A stretch of 19,606 nucleotides of DNA, taken from the NCBI GenBank assembly GCA_027343725.1, contig DAHWKH010000043.1, positions 1-19,606 on the forward strand. The letters run 5' to 3'. The first letter of the stretch is position 1. Each line of letters opens with the position of its first letter. Positions 8,622-15,509 of the stretch are shown piece by piece. The DNA is from Acidiferrobacteraceae bacterium. Lineage in GTDB: Bacteria; Pseudomonadota; Gammaproteobacteria; Acidiferrobacterales; Acidiferrobacteraceae. The notes beneath the pieces were generated by a model. That model was given only the letters and a program-made list of their open reading frames with translations. It searched no databases and was not told the DNA's origin. Both the position numbers and the translations under genes were made by a program.

Positions 8622-10040
8622 CTATCGCAGGCGCGGCCTCGGGGCCTCCCACAGGCGGTTCAGGTAGCCGACATTCCCGGCGGCATCGAGGCCGTAGCCG
8701 CCGAACAGAAAGAGGTGCCTCGACGTCTGCCAGCTCGCGCCGCCGCCCGCGGCGCCCGGGACCGCCGCGCCCGGGCGCTGCCCGGAGTTCACGCAGCATC
8801 CCGCCGTGCGTCGTGCGCCCCCGCCGAGCCAGACCCAGGCCTTGCGCCGAGGGTGGTAGGCCCACAGGCTGTCGAGATACCCGGGCTTATCATGCACATC
8901 ATCCCCGAAACCGGAGAACACCACCACCGCGCGCCGCCCCGGCCAGAAAAAGCCCTCCCCAAGCCCCCCCGGGCCTTCATGGGGTCCGGAAGGCTCAAGC
9001 GGCGCGGACACCCGCCGGGACCCCCCTTGCCAGATCCACTTGCGATCACGCACCTGGAATTCCCAGAGGTCGTTGAGCGGCCCGTGACGCGACGGGTTCG
9101 CGCCGTAGCCGTAGCCCCCGAAAAGCCAGAGGTTTCCGTGCGGCCCGACCCAGGACACCGAGCCATTGCGCCCCCCCGGGGTCGTCCGCCGTCCACCCCG
9201 CCCCTTCGTCCCGTATCGCCCGGGGCGGTCGATATGCCGTGACCCGCTGACCCAAGTCCACCGGTTCCGGGCCGGGTTGTAGCGCCACAGGTCATTGAGC
9301 CAGCCCGCGCGATGACCCGCCCCGTCCCCATAGCCGCCGAACAGCCAGAGGTGTCCCCGGTGTCCGGTCCACGTTGCCCCGCCGCTGCGCGCCCCAGGCC
9401 AGGTTCGCGGGCCGCTGCGCGCATGTGTTCCATAGCGCCCCGGCACATTGCCGACGAGCGACCCCCCGACCCGGGTCCATCGGTGGTTTGCGGCATCGAA
9501 GCGCCACAGGTCCTGTAGTCCGTTGGCTATGCCGCCGCGCGTTTCCCCGAAGCCTCCGAACATCCAAAACGTCCCGTGGACACCCTTCCAGGTCATGCTC
9601 GCCACCCGCCCCAGAGGATAAGCGGCGGGTCTCTTGCCCCGGCCTTGGCTCGGGGGACCTTTTGCCCACAGGCGCCAGCGTTTCCGGCGAAGGTTGTATG
9701 ACCAGAGGTCATCCAGGTAGCGCGGCTTGTCGTTTCCGGAAAGACCATAGCCGCCAAACAGCCATAAGGTCTTACCCCTGCCGAGCCAGGTCGCGGGGCT
9801 TATGCGCCCCGAGGGCACGCCGCGGTCCGGCTCGTTGCGATGGGTCGAGCCGGCCAGAGGCGTCCATCGGAGTGGGTAACGAACGGGGGCTACCGTGGCG
9901 GGCCACAGGCTGTTTGCCAGTGCCGACGCAACAGCGATCGCGATGACGACGCCCAGGATAACACCAAGCCGCCGGCCCACCTTGCGCCCCGGCGCGCTCG
10001 CGCGCCCTGTTGATGCTTCCGAATTCCGCCCGTGGTTCAT
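8622..10040 (-). CDS. Membrane-anchored Kelch-repeat beta-propeller protein
   Basis: A 472-residue protein with a basic N-terminus, one membrane segment (about residues 25-45) and then about six Kelch repeats. Repeat cores read TLWLFGGYG, TFWMFGGFG, HLWLFGGYG, NLWLFGGYG, VVVFSGFG and LFLFGGYG; each is followed about 12-20 residues later by a LNDLW/YLDSLW-type turn and a paired Trp such as RWTWVSGS. Two linkers repeat the pattern GRYGT. No protease, oxidase or lectin domain is added. With an N-in topology the propeller would face the periplasm (inference). The ATG at 10040 is preferred to an in-frame TTG two codons upstream. It stands between the WaaL-like gene and a GT2 on the same strand, so a role in surface glycan assembly is possible but not shown. 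The Kelch fold itself is certain; the function is unknown. Confidence 0.9.
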   Translation of the reverse strand: MNHGRNSEASTGRASAPGRKVGRRLGVILGVVIAIAVASALANSLWPATVAPVRYPLRWTPLAGSTHRNEPDRGVPSGRISPATWLGRGKTLWLFGGYGLSGNDKPRYLDDLWSYNLRRKRWRLWAKGPPSQGRGKRPAAYPLGRVASMTWKGVHGTFWMFGGFGETRGGIANGLQDLWRFDAANHRWTRVGGSLVGNVPGRYGTHARSGPRTWPGARSGGATWTGHRGHLWLFGGYGDGAGHRAGWLNDLWRYNPARNRWTWVSGSRHIDRPGRYGTKGRGGRRTTPGGRNGSVSWVGPHGNLWLFGGYGYGANPSRHGPLNDLWEFQVRDRKWIWQGGSRRVSAPLEPSGPHEGPGGLGEGFFWPGRRAVVVFSGFGDDVHDKPGYLDSLWAYHPRRKAWVWLGGGARRTAGCCVNSGQRPGAAVPGAAGGGASWQTSRHLFLFGGYGLDAAGNVGYLNRLWEAPRPRLR

Positions 10041-10085
10041 ACCCAAGATCCGTTGTAAGGGTTGCCCGTAGCCCTTTGTCCCGAT

Positions 10086-10123
10086 GGCGCGCGCCCAGCT
10101 CGTTGATTCGATGGGCGCGCGCC
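10086..10123. repeat. Strong inverted repeat between the ligase-like and Kelch genes
   Basis: Two perfect 12-base arms, GGCGCGCGCCCA (10086-10097) and TGGGCGCGCGCC (10112-10123), are separated by 14 bases. Each arm is itself nearly self-complementary. The element stands in the 138-base gap after the WaaL-like stop and 46 bases before the Kelch ATG. There is no T-run, so it is not a classic intrinsic terminator; it could protect the upstream mRNA end, reduce read-through or bind a protein. Confidence 0.6.
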
Positions 10124-10178
10124 GATCGTTTGGACGAAAGTCCCCGTGAGGCCGAAGTCCACGACTAAGACCCTAACG

Positions 10179-11480
10179 TCAACCGGGGCGCCGAGCGTCG
10201 TCTTCGGACGTTTTCGGTCCGGCCGCGAGCGCGCAAAGCAGGGCGCTCGTCATGCTGTAAAACGCGGTCATCATGCTGAGGTCAAAAACCTCCACCGTGA
10301 GTCCGAACACCGCGAACCCCAGGACGAACAGGATCCCGGCCACCCCGGCCTTGCGGCGCAGGGAGTCCCGGCTTTTAAGGGCGCGCGCGCACACCCACAG
10401 AGGGGCCAGATAAACGGCCAGTATGGCAATGAGCCCGGGCAATCCCAGGGCGGTCGTGCTCGCCAGGATGTCGTTATGCATCTCCGCCCGCGCCCAGGCC
10501 GCGATGATCGGCGCCGCGAGGCCGAACTCGCTCATGGGCACCATAACCATCTTCATGCCCCGAGGCCCGATTCCGAACCACAGGTTGTGCCACCACAACA
10601 CGAGTCCCGCCTCCCACAATTTGAATCGCACGCCCACGGCGGTGTCGATGCGCCCTTTTTGGTAGCCCACGAGATTGCGCCAGACATCGATCACGCGTTG
10701 CTGAAGTTGCGCGTCAAAGACGTAGGCAAGCGCGCCGACGGCGAGGACGGTGACAAAAACCATCGCCCGTTGTCTCGCCGTCAGGCGCTTCGATGCGAGG
10801 TAATACCAGGCGCCGAACAGGACCGGCATCGCGACCCAGCCGCCCCGCGATCCCGAGCGGATCGAGAGATAGACCCCGAGAACCAGGGCGATGCCCTTGA
10901 GTGCTCGCACCCACAGTCGGTCTTTCGCGGCCCAGTCGATGGTGGCGCCGGATAGTGTGCCGAGAATCAGGGCCGTGTCGCCAAAATGGATCGGGTCCAA
11001 AAAATAGGTGTCCGCCCGAGGCCCGGGCGCCCCGGGGAACCAGAGCATGGCAGCCAAGGCCGCGAACGTTCCCAGCGCAAATCCCGGGGACGCTTGTAGG
11101 AGGACCGCCCTATCTAGGCGGCGAAACCCGATAAAGAGCAGGCCGGACAGCAAAAATCGACTCGCGGCATCGTAAGCCGGCGCCGTGAACGCCGAGTGAT
11201 AGGCGTCGCTCAGAAAGATCGCGAGCGGGAGCAAGCCCATGGCAACGCTGTACGTCCACTCACCGAGCTCCACGTCCACGCCCCCGGACCGGGACGCCTT
11301 GACCAGGACAGAGATGGTGAGGAATACGGTGAGCGCAAAAATCGTGTTCATCGCGCCCTGCACCAGCAGGACCAAGAGGGGGTAGCCCAGGATGAGGGCC
11401 ATGAAGGCGCGCGCGCAGAAATCGTTCCGCAATCGTGATGCCGGCACCGACCATCGTCCGCTGATTTTTTCCGTTACCAT
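10179..11480 (-). CDS. O-antigen ligase-like (WaaL/Wzy_C) membrane protein
   Basis: A 433-residue polytopic membrane protein with about ten or more hydrophobic segments. It has the features of the O-antigen ligase / Wzy_C superfamily: SIRSGSRGGWVAMP near the middle, then a large loop running through GVRFKLWEAGLVLW and FGIGPRGM to AEMHNDILASTTALGLPGL, with His335 in the HND motif that is central to the ligase mechanism. Such proteins either attach undecaprenyl-linked glycans to lipid A-core on the periplasmic face or polymerise them; the two cannot be told apart here, so no gene symbol is given. The ATG at 11480 is chosen because the upstream frame (to 11660) is Arg-rich with no membrane segments. 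It is the first gene of a minus-strand unit with the Kelch protein and GT2. Confidence 0.88.
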   Translation of the reverse strand: MVTEKISGRWSVPASRLRNDFCARAFMALILGYPLLVLLVQGAMNTIFALTVFLTISVLVKASRSGGVDVELGEWTYSVAMGLLPLAIFLSDAYHSAFTAPAYDAASRFLLSGLLFIGFRRLDRAVLLQASPGFALGTFAALAAMLWFPGAPGPRADTYFLDPIHFGDTALILGTLSGATIDWAAKDRLWVRALKGIALVLGVYLSIRSGSRGGWVAMPVLFGAWYYLASKRLTARQRAMVFVTVLAVGALAYVFDAQLQQRVIDVWRNLVGYQKGRIDTAVGVRFKLWEAGLVLWWHNLWFGIGPRGMKMVMVPMSEFGLAAPIIAAWARAEMHNDILASTTALGLPGLIAILAVYLAPLWVCARALKSRDSLRRKAGVAGILFVLGFAVFGLTVEVFDLSMMTAFYSMTSALLCALAAGPKTSEDDARRPG

Positions 11481-11842
11481 GCGATAGCATTCCGAGGCGA
11501 GCCGAGGGACCGGCTTGCGCGCCCCCCGAGACATCCATCCCAAATGTCTCGAATCGGCGGCAGGCCTCCCTGTGAGCCGGCAATACCGCCGCACCCCTTG
11601 TGGCGGCAGCATAACAGGGTGCCGAAACGGCCTCAACCCGAAACCGGTGCCGGCGCGCACGATGTCTTCGCCGAACGGGACGGTGAGCGCACGATACCCG
11701 AGGCCGCTTCGGATCCCTTGCCGCCGCGCGCAAGCCCTTGACGGTCGATCGGCGACATGGGATGCTCGCCGCGCCCCGAGTCCGCCTCAAGAACGCGGAC
11801 CGCAGGGCGTCCCGTTCCCCCATGCCGTGATTTTGGGAAGCC
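11481..11842. other. Divergent intergenic region (362 bases)
   Basis: This gap separates the minus-strand ligase-like unit from the plus-strand glycosyltransferase unit and should hold both promoters. Short open frames crossing it in several frames have Arg/Pro-rich products with no recognisable family and look like chance in GC-rich DNA. The clear structure is an 8-base inverted repeat (11527-11551, listed separately) and a weaker one around 11588-11606 (CCGCCGCAC...GTGGCGG). I could not find a convincing -35/-10 pair on either strand. Confidence 0.5.
11527..11551. promoter_or_regulatory. Perfect inverted repeat in divergent promoter region
   Basis: CGAGACAT (11527-11534) and ATGTCTCG (11544-11551) are perfect 8-base complements separated by nine bases, a total of 25 bases. 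Half-sites of this size and spacing suit a dimeric regulator; alternatively this is a small hairpin. It lies 47 bases upstream of the ligase-like ATG, where it could influence that unit. No regulator gene is nearby to connect it to. Confidence 0.35.
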
Positions 11843-12775
11843 GTGCACGTGAACACACACACCCGCCCCGTGTTTACGGTCGTCATCCCGACGCATAACC
11901 GATGCGAGCTATTGCGCGCCGCCGTGGCGAGCGTCAGGACCCAAACCTTCTCGTCCTGGGAGCTTTGCATTGTCGATGACGGCAGCACGGACGCAACGGC
12001 CGCCCTGCTCGCCCAGTTGTCCGACGAGCGCGTGACGACCGTTCACCACGAGCACCCTAAGGGTGTGTCGGCGGCCCGGAACGCGGGCATTGCGCGCGCG
12101 CGCGGCGAGATCATCGCCTTTCTGGACGACGACGATGAGTATAAGCCGGACTTCCTCGCCGCCATGGCCCAGGTGTTCACGGGCCCCGCGGCACCGGATG
12201 TCGCATGGATAGGCGGCGTGGCCCCGGACACGCGGCGTGGACGCGCAAGGCGTGGCATCGCTCGGGGGCGGGCGCTGAACTCACCGCGTTCGCTGAAGGC
12301 GGTGAGCGCCATTGGTCTTTGTGCCCGCGCGCGGGATTTCGCGACCCTCGGGGGGTTCGATGAGGACATGATGGTTTCCGAGGACGTCGACCTGGTATTG
12401 CGGTTCGCCGGCGCGGGGCGCAAATACCTCCATGTCGCGCGCCCGCTCGTGTACAACCGGGACGGCCCCTATGCGCGGTTGAGCCGCTCTCGCGACTACG
12501 AGGCCATTGCGCGCAGTCAGGCGCGCCTCGTGACCAAGAATGCCGTGTTTCTCAAGGACCGGCCCGAGTTGTGGATCCATTACGTCGGGACGCTTGTCGG
12601 CGCATACTATCGTGCAGGGGATCGGCGTGCGGCCCGTGCCGCGATGGGGCGACTGCTCAGACGGCATCCCTTGAGCCTCAAGTCCTGGGAGCGATTGCTG
12701 CGTTTCGAGACCCATGGGCTCCGCGCGCGCCTGCGCCGGGGCTTGGGGGCACGGGCCTCAGGATCCGGGGGCTAG
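11843..12775 (+). CDS. GT2-family glycosyltransferase
   Basis: A 310-residue GT-A glycosyltransferase. It shows VFTVVIPTHNRCELLRAAV, then CIVDDGSTDATAALL, the donor-proximal PKGVSAARNAGIARARGEI, the metal-binding acidic run at residues 95-98 (FLDDDDEY) and a later FDEDMMVSEDVDLVLRF that probably supplies the catalytic base. The C-terminal 80 residues are very Arg-rich and may hold the protein at the membrane. It starts at GTG 11843 with GGGAAG upstream; a second GTG two codons later is also possible. First gene of the plus-strand core unit. Sugar specificity unknown. Confidence 0.93.
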   Translation: MHVNTHTRPVFTVVIPTHNRCELLRAAVASVRTQTFSSWELCIVDDGSTDATAALLAQLSDERVTTVHHEHPKGVSAARNAGIARARGEIIAFLDDDDEYKPDFLAAMAQVFTGPAAPDVAWIGGVAPDTRRGRARRGIARGRALNSPRSLKAVSAIGLCARARDFATLGGFDEDMMVSEDVDLVLRFAGAGRKYLHVARPLVYNRDGPYARLSRSRDYEAIARSQARLVTKNAVFLKDRPELWIHYVGTLVGAYYRAGDRRAARAAMGRLLRRHPLSLKSWERLLRFETHGLRARLRRGLGARASGSGG

Positions 12776-12810
12776 GCCAGCGAGGGTGGCCAAATACAGG
12801 CTTCTTGCGC

Positions 12811-12833
12811 GCGAGGGGCCGAAGGCCCCTCGC
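12811..12833 (+). terminator. Strong GC hairpin after the first plus-strand GT2 gene
   Basis: GCGAGGGGCC (12811-12820), a GAA loop, and GGCCCCTCGC (12824-12833) make a perfect 10-base stem 35 bases after the GT2 stop. There is no T-run after it, so termination would be imperfect or factor-dependent. It may set expression of the first GT2 apart from the methyltransferase and later genes, and the more AT-rich stretch at 12850-12925 could hold a fresh promoter. Confidence 0.45.
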
Positions 12834-12926
12834 ATGATCCTGCGCAACACCCCGAACACGGAAAATGGGCACAATATACAGCCGCCTCGGCGGAAGCAAA
12901 AGCATGACAACCAAGGGGAAGATTGC

Positions 12927-12974
12927 ATGAATAACGCGGTTGGTGAAGCACCGGAGAGAGAGAACGAATCCTGA
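12927..12974 (+). CDS. 15-codon ORF with strong RBS overlapping the methyltransferase start
   Basis: ATG 12927 is preceded at good spacing by AAGGGGA and encodes MNNAVGEAPERENES before TGA at 12972-12974. It runs through a GAGAGAGAGA tract (12954-12963) and ends inside the methyltransferase frame. Removing one GA unit would instead read MNNAVGEAPERERILTDL and continue into the methyltransferase. It is therefore most likely the displaced true start of that gene, or else a leader peptide whose translation is coupled to it. Confidence 0.4.
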   Translation: MNNAVGEAPERENES

Positions 12975-13789
12975 CGGACCTCTCGCGATTACGCCCCTGG
13001 TGGCACTCGCCGGTAGACCTGGGCCATGGTATTGTCACGGGCCACAAGCGTAAGCAAAGACGTTTCGATCGCCGCCCGCGGCTTTTGCGCCTGCCGGAGC
13101 CCCTCGCGGGCAAGCGTGTGCGGGATATCGGGACGTGGGATGGCTACTTTGCGCTTGAACTGGAGCGCAGGGGCGGGCAAGTCCATGCCGTCGACCTCTG
13201 GGACAAAGAGGCGCGCGCGCAGTTCGAGTATGTTTTGAACATCAAAGGCAGCAAGATCACGGCGAGCCACCTGGATGTCCACGACCTCTCGCCCGAGGCC
13301 ATCGGCACGTTCGACTTCGTTCTGTGCGCGGGTGTCCTCTACCATACGCGCTACCCCTTAAGGGCTTTGGAACGGGTGCGTTCGGTCATGAATCCCGGTG
13401 CGACCCTTGTCTTGGAAACGGTGTGCATGATCCCCGCGGTTCACGGGAGCTTTCCGTCGATAGCGTTTTTCCCCGGAGACCAGGAGGCGGTCTCACAGAA
13501 CCAACACTGGGGCATATCCGGCGCCGCAACCATACCTTGGCTGCTGGCGGCGACGGCCTCGGCGGGGTTTTCCCGATCCGAGGTCGTCTACCGGCCCTCA
13601 TTCGTGTGGGCCAAAAAACTCACCGCGCTTCTCACTAACCAGCCGCGAGGGGGCGTGTCATCCTGCACTGTGTCGCGTGAAGCGGTGATCCGGCCCGCGC
13701 CTACCTTTCTCTTTCGCGCATTGGGCCCGAACGCCGGACATCACCCTCTCGAGGCCCCGGGCGAGCCGCGCCCCTACCGGATTTGCTAG
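12971..13789 (+). CDS. SAM-dependent methyltransferase (DUF1698/CmoB-like), 5' end uncertain or frameshifted
   Basis: A class I methyltransferase: KRVRDIGTWDGYF (SAM loop, residues 48-60 counted from 12971), then VHAVDLWDK and FDFVLCAGVLYHTRYPLRALERV followed by LVLETV, the pattern seen in the DUF1698/CmoB-like group found in many polysaccharide loci. The nearest usual start is TTG 13085, but similarity to the family extends upstream in the same frame (LRPWWHSPVDLGHGIVTGHK), which matches the conserved W(F/Y)HSIDLGDGIVT-type N-terminus. The frame is open from 12947, with no ATG, GTG or TTG before 13085. Either an unusual CTG (12971) or ATC start is used, or a 2-base change in the GA tract at 12954-12963 has separated it from ATG 12927; with four GA units the protein would be 286 residues. 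Substrate unknown: a glycan O-methyl group is plausible given the neighbours. Confidence 0.75.
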   Translation: MTDLSRLRPWWHSPVDLGHGIVTGHKRKQRRFDRRPRLLRLPEPLAGKRVRDIGTWDGYFALELERRGGQVHAVDLWDKEARAQFEYVLNIKGSKITASHLDVHDLSPEAIGTFDFVLCAGVLYHTRYPLRALERVRSVMNPGATLVLETVCMIPAVHGSFPSIAFFPGDQEAVSQNQHWGISGAATIPWLLAATASAGFSRSEVVYRPSFVWAKKLTALLTNQPRGGVSSCTVSREAVIRPAPTFLFRALGPNAGHHPLEAPGEPRPYRIC

Positions 13790-13806
13790 ACTTCCGCAGG
13801 GCCCGA

Positions 13807-13827
13807 TCAAGGCCAGATCCGCCTTGA
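13807..13827. repeat. Small inverted repeat between methyltransferase and WaaE-like genes
   Basis: TCAAGGC (13807-13813) and GCCTTGA (13821-13827) are perfect 7-base arms around a 7-base loop, 18 bases after the methyltransferase stop in the 103-base gap before the next gene. No T-run follows. It could be a weak terminator or an mRNA-stabilising hairpin; low information. Confidence 0.4.
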
Positions 13828-13892
13828 GAGGTGAGTGGTGATAGAAGTGCGCCGGCGCCCCTACCGGCATCAAGGGCTGCGAGACTCATCCC

Positions 13893-14696
13893 ATGCCCCG
13901 AGGACCTCGATTGAGCCTGACGGCGATTGTCATCACCAAGAACGAGGAGCGCGTCATCCGTCGCTGTCTCCAGTCGGTCTCCTGGGCCGACGAGATCGTT
14001 GTCGTCGATTCCGGCAGCACGGATGACACCGTGGCCATTTGTCGGGAGTTCACGGACAAGGTCGTGGAGGCCGAGTGGCGGGGCTTCGGCCCGCAAAAGG
14101 CCCTGGCGCTCGGACTAGCGACCCAGGACTGGGTGTTGTCGCTCGATGCCGACGAATACCTCGCGGCCGGGTCGGGTGATGCCATCCGCGCGGCGATTGC
14201 CGGCCACCCCGAGACCCGCGCCTTTCGCCTGCCGCGGGTCTCGAGCTACTGCGGCCGCTGGATCCGGCATGGGGGGTGGGCGCCGGACTACGTCACGCGA
14301 CTCTTTGCCCGCGGGCAGGCGCGGTTCAGCGACGATCTCGTGCACGAGCGCCTGCAAGTGGACGGCCCGGTCGCGACTTTGGACGTCAGCTTGTATCATG
14401 AGGCCTTCGTGGACCTCGAAGAGGTCCTGCGCAAGGTGGACCACTACTCCACCCTGGGCGCCCGGGCCTTGTATGAACGCGGGCGTCGCGCGAGCCTCGG
14501 TGAGGCCGTGGCGCACGGGCTCTGGGCCTTCATTCGGACCTATTTTCTGAAACGTGGATTCGCCGACGGCCGCGAGGGGTTTATGCTCGCGGTATCGAAT
14601 GCCGAGGGCGCCTATTACCGCTACGCCAAGCTCATGCTGCTTCACAACTCCCCAAAGACCCCCGATGCGCCTCGCCGTCATCGTCACGACCTATAA
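13893..14696 (+). CDS. WaaE/KdtX-type LPS core glycosyltransferase (GT2)
   Basis: A 267-residue GT-A enzyme closely matching the WaaE/KdtX pattern: LSLTAIVITKNEERVIRRCL, SVSWADEIVVVDSGSTDDTV, FGPQKALALGLA, then the DAD metal site at residues 85-87 (LSLDADEYL), GGWAPDYVTRLFARG and LVHERLQV. In enterobacteria WaaE adds beta-1,4-glucose to heptose I, so a similar inner-core branch is expected, though the sugar may differ. The extended C-terminus (KVDHYSTLGARALYERG through GLWAFIRTYFLKRGF) is typical and probably membrane-associated. ATG 13893 begins just before the first strand. Its last 32 bases overlap the start of the next glycosyltransferase, so the two are likely co-translated. Confidence 0.92.
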   Translation: MPRGPRLSLTAIVITKNEERVIRRCLQSVSWADEIVVVDSGSTDDTVAICREFTDKVVEAEWRGFGPQKALALGLATQDWVLSLDADEYLAAGSGDAIRAAIAGHPETRAFRLPRVSSYCGRWIRHGGWAPDYVTRLFARGQARFSDDLVHERLQVDGPVATLDVSLYHEAFVDLEEVLRKVDHYSTLGARALYERGRRASLGEAVAHGLWAFIRTYFLKRGFADGREGFMLAVSNAEGAYYRYAKLMLLHNSPKTPDAPRRHRHDL

Positions 14697-15501
14697 CTGG
14701 CCGCAGGCCCTGAAGCTCGTGCTGGCCGGCTACGGCGCGCAGACCGATACCGGGTTTGCGCTTTACGTGGCCGATGATGGGTCCACGCCGGACACGGCGG
14801 ACGTCGTGTCCGCCTTCCGCGCGCAGGCGCCGTTTCCGGTCACGCATGTCTGGCAGCCCGACGAGGGGTTCCGGGCCGCGGCCGTGCGCAATCGGGCGCT
14901 GGCGCAGGCGGATGCCGACTACATCGTGTTTGCGGACGGGGATTGCGTGCCACGCCCGGGTTTCGTTGCCTCCCACAAGGTGCTCGCCGAGCGCGGGTAT
15001 TTCGTCTCGGGTCATCGCGCGCTCCTTTCGCCCGCCTTCACGCGCGCGGCCCTGGCGAGCGGCGCGCCGCTTTTTGACTGGTCACTCGCGCGCTGGGCCT
15101 ACCACTGGGCGCGGGGCGATATCAACAAGGTCTTCCGGCTCCTCGTGATCCCGGGGACCTGGGGCCGGACGCAACGGGGCTGGGCCGGCGTCAAGACCTG
15201 CAATCTCGGGGCCTGGCGCGCGGACCTCGAGCGGATCAACGGCTTCGAGGAGAGTTACGAGGGCTGGGGCCTGGAGGATTCGGACCTCGCCATCCGGCTG
15301 CTGCGCGCCGGCTGTCGCCGCAGGGGCGCACGCTTTGCCGCGCCCACGATCCATTTATGGCACCCGGAGAACCCGCGCGAACACTTCGCGCGCAATCAGG
15401 AGCGGCTCACCGCCTGTCTGCGCTCGACCGAGATCCGGGCCCGCAAGGGCCTGAGTGGACACGCCCGACACCCTCTTGCGCGCGATGCGCGCTCGACCTA
15501 A
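14665..15501 (+). CDS. GT2-family glycosyltransferase with galactosyltransferase-type C-domain
   Basis: A 278-residue GT-A enzyme starting MRLAVIVTTYNWPQALKLVL at ATG 14665, inside the end of the WaaE-like gene (32-base overlap, different frame). It has VADDGSTPDTADVV, the EGFRAAAVRNRALAQA donor region, the metal-binding DGD at residues 91-93 (FADGDCVPRPGF), and a distinct second half with KTCNLGAWRADLERINGFEE and YEGWGLEDSDLAIRL. That GWGxED block is shared with the C-terminal domain of beta-galactosyl/chondroitin-type transferases, so it may act on galactose or N-acetylhexosamine donors; this is inference. It ends eight bases before the WaaQ-like gene. Confidence 0.93.
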   Translation: MRLAVIVTTYNWPQALKLVLAGYGAQTDTGFALYVADDGSTPDTADVVSAFRAQAPFPVTHVWQPDEGFRAAAVRNRALAQADADYIVFADGDCVPRPGFVASHKVLAERGYFVSGHRALLSPAFTRAALASGAPLFDWSLARWAYHWARGDINKVFRLLVIPGTWGRTQRGWAGVKTCNLGAWRADLERINGFEESYEGWGLEDSDLAIRLLRAGCRRRGARFAAPTIHLWHPENPREHFARNQERLTACLRSTEIRARKGLSGHARHPLARDARST

Positions 15502-15509
15502 AGCCCTGC

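Noticed and set aside
7713..9242. Plus-strand open frame of 509 codons across the GT2 and Kelch genes
   Set aside because: Product is Pro/Arg/Ala-rich without motifs, and it spans two well-supported minus-strand genes.
11481..11660. Extra 60 residues on the ligase-like protein
   Set aside because: The segment is basic and not hydrophobic, unlike the N-terminus of this family, which starts close to the first membrane helix.
15357..15509. Earlier start for the WaaQ-like protein, overlapping the preceding GT2
   Set aside because: The sequence before GTG 15510 is not GT9-like; the Rossmann strand begins a few residues after GTG 15510.
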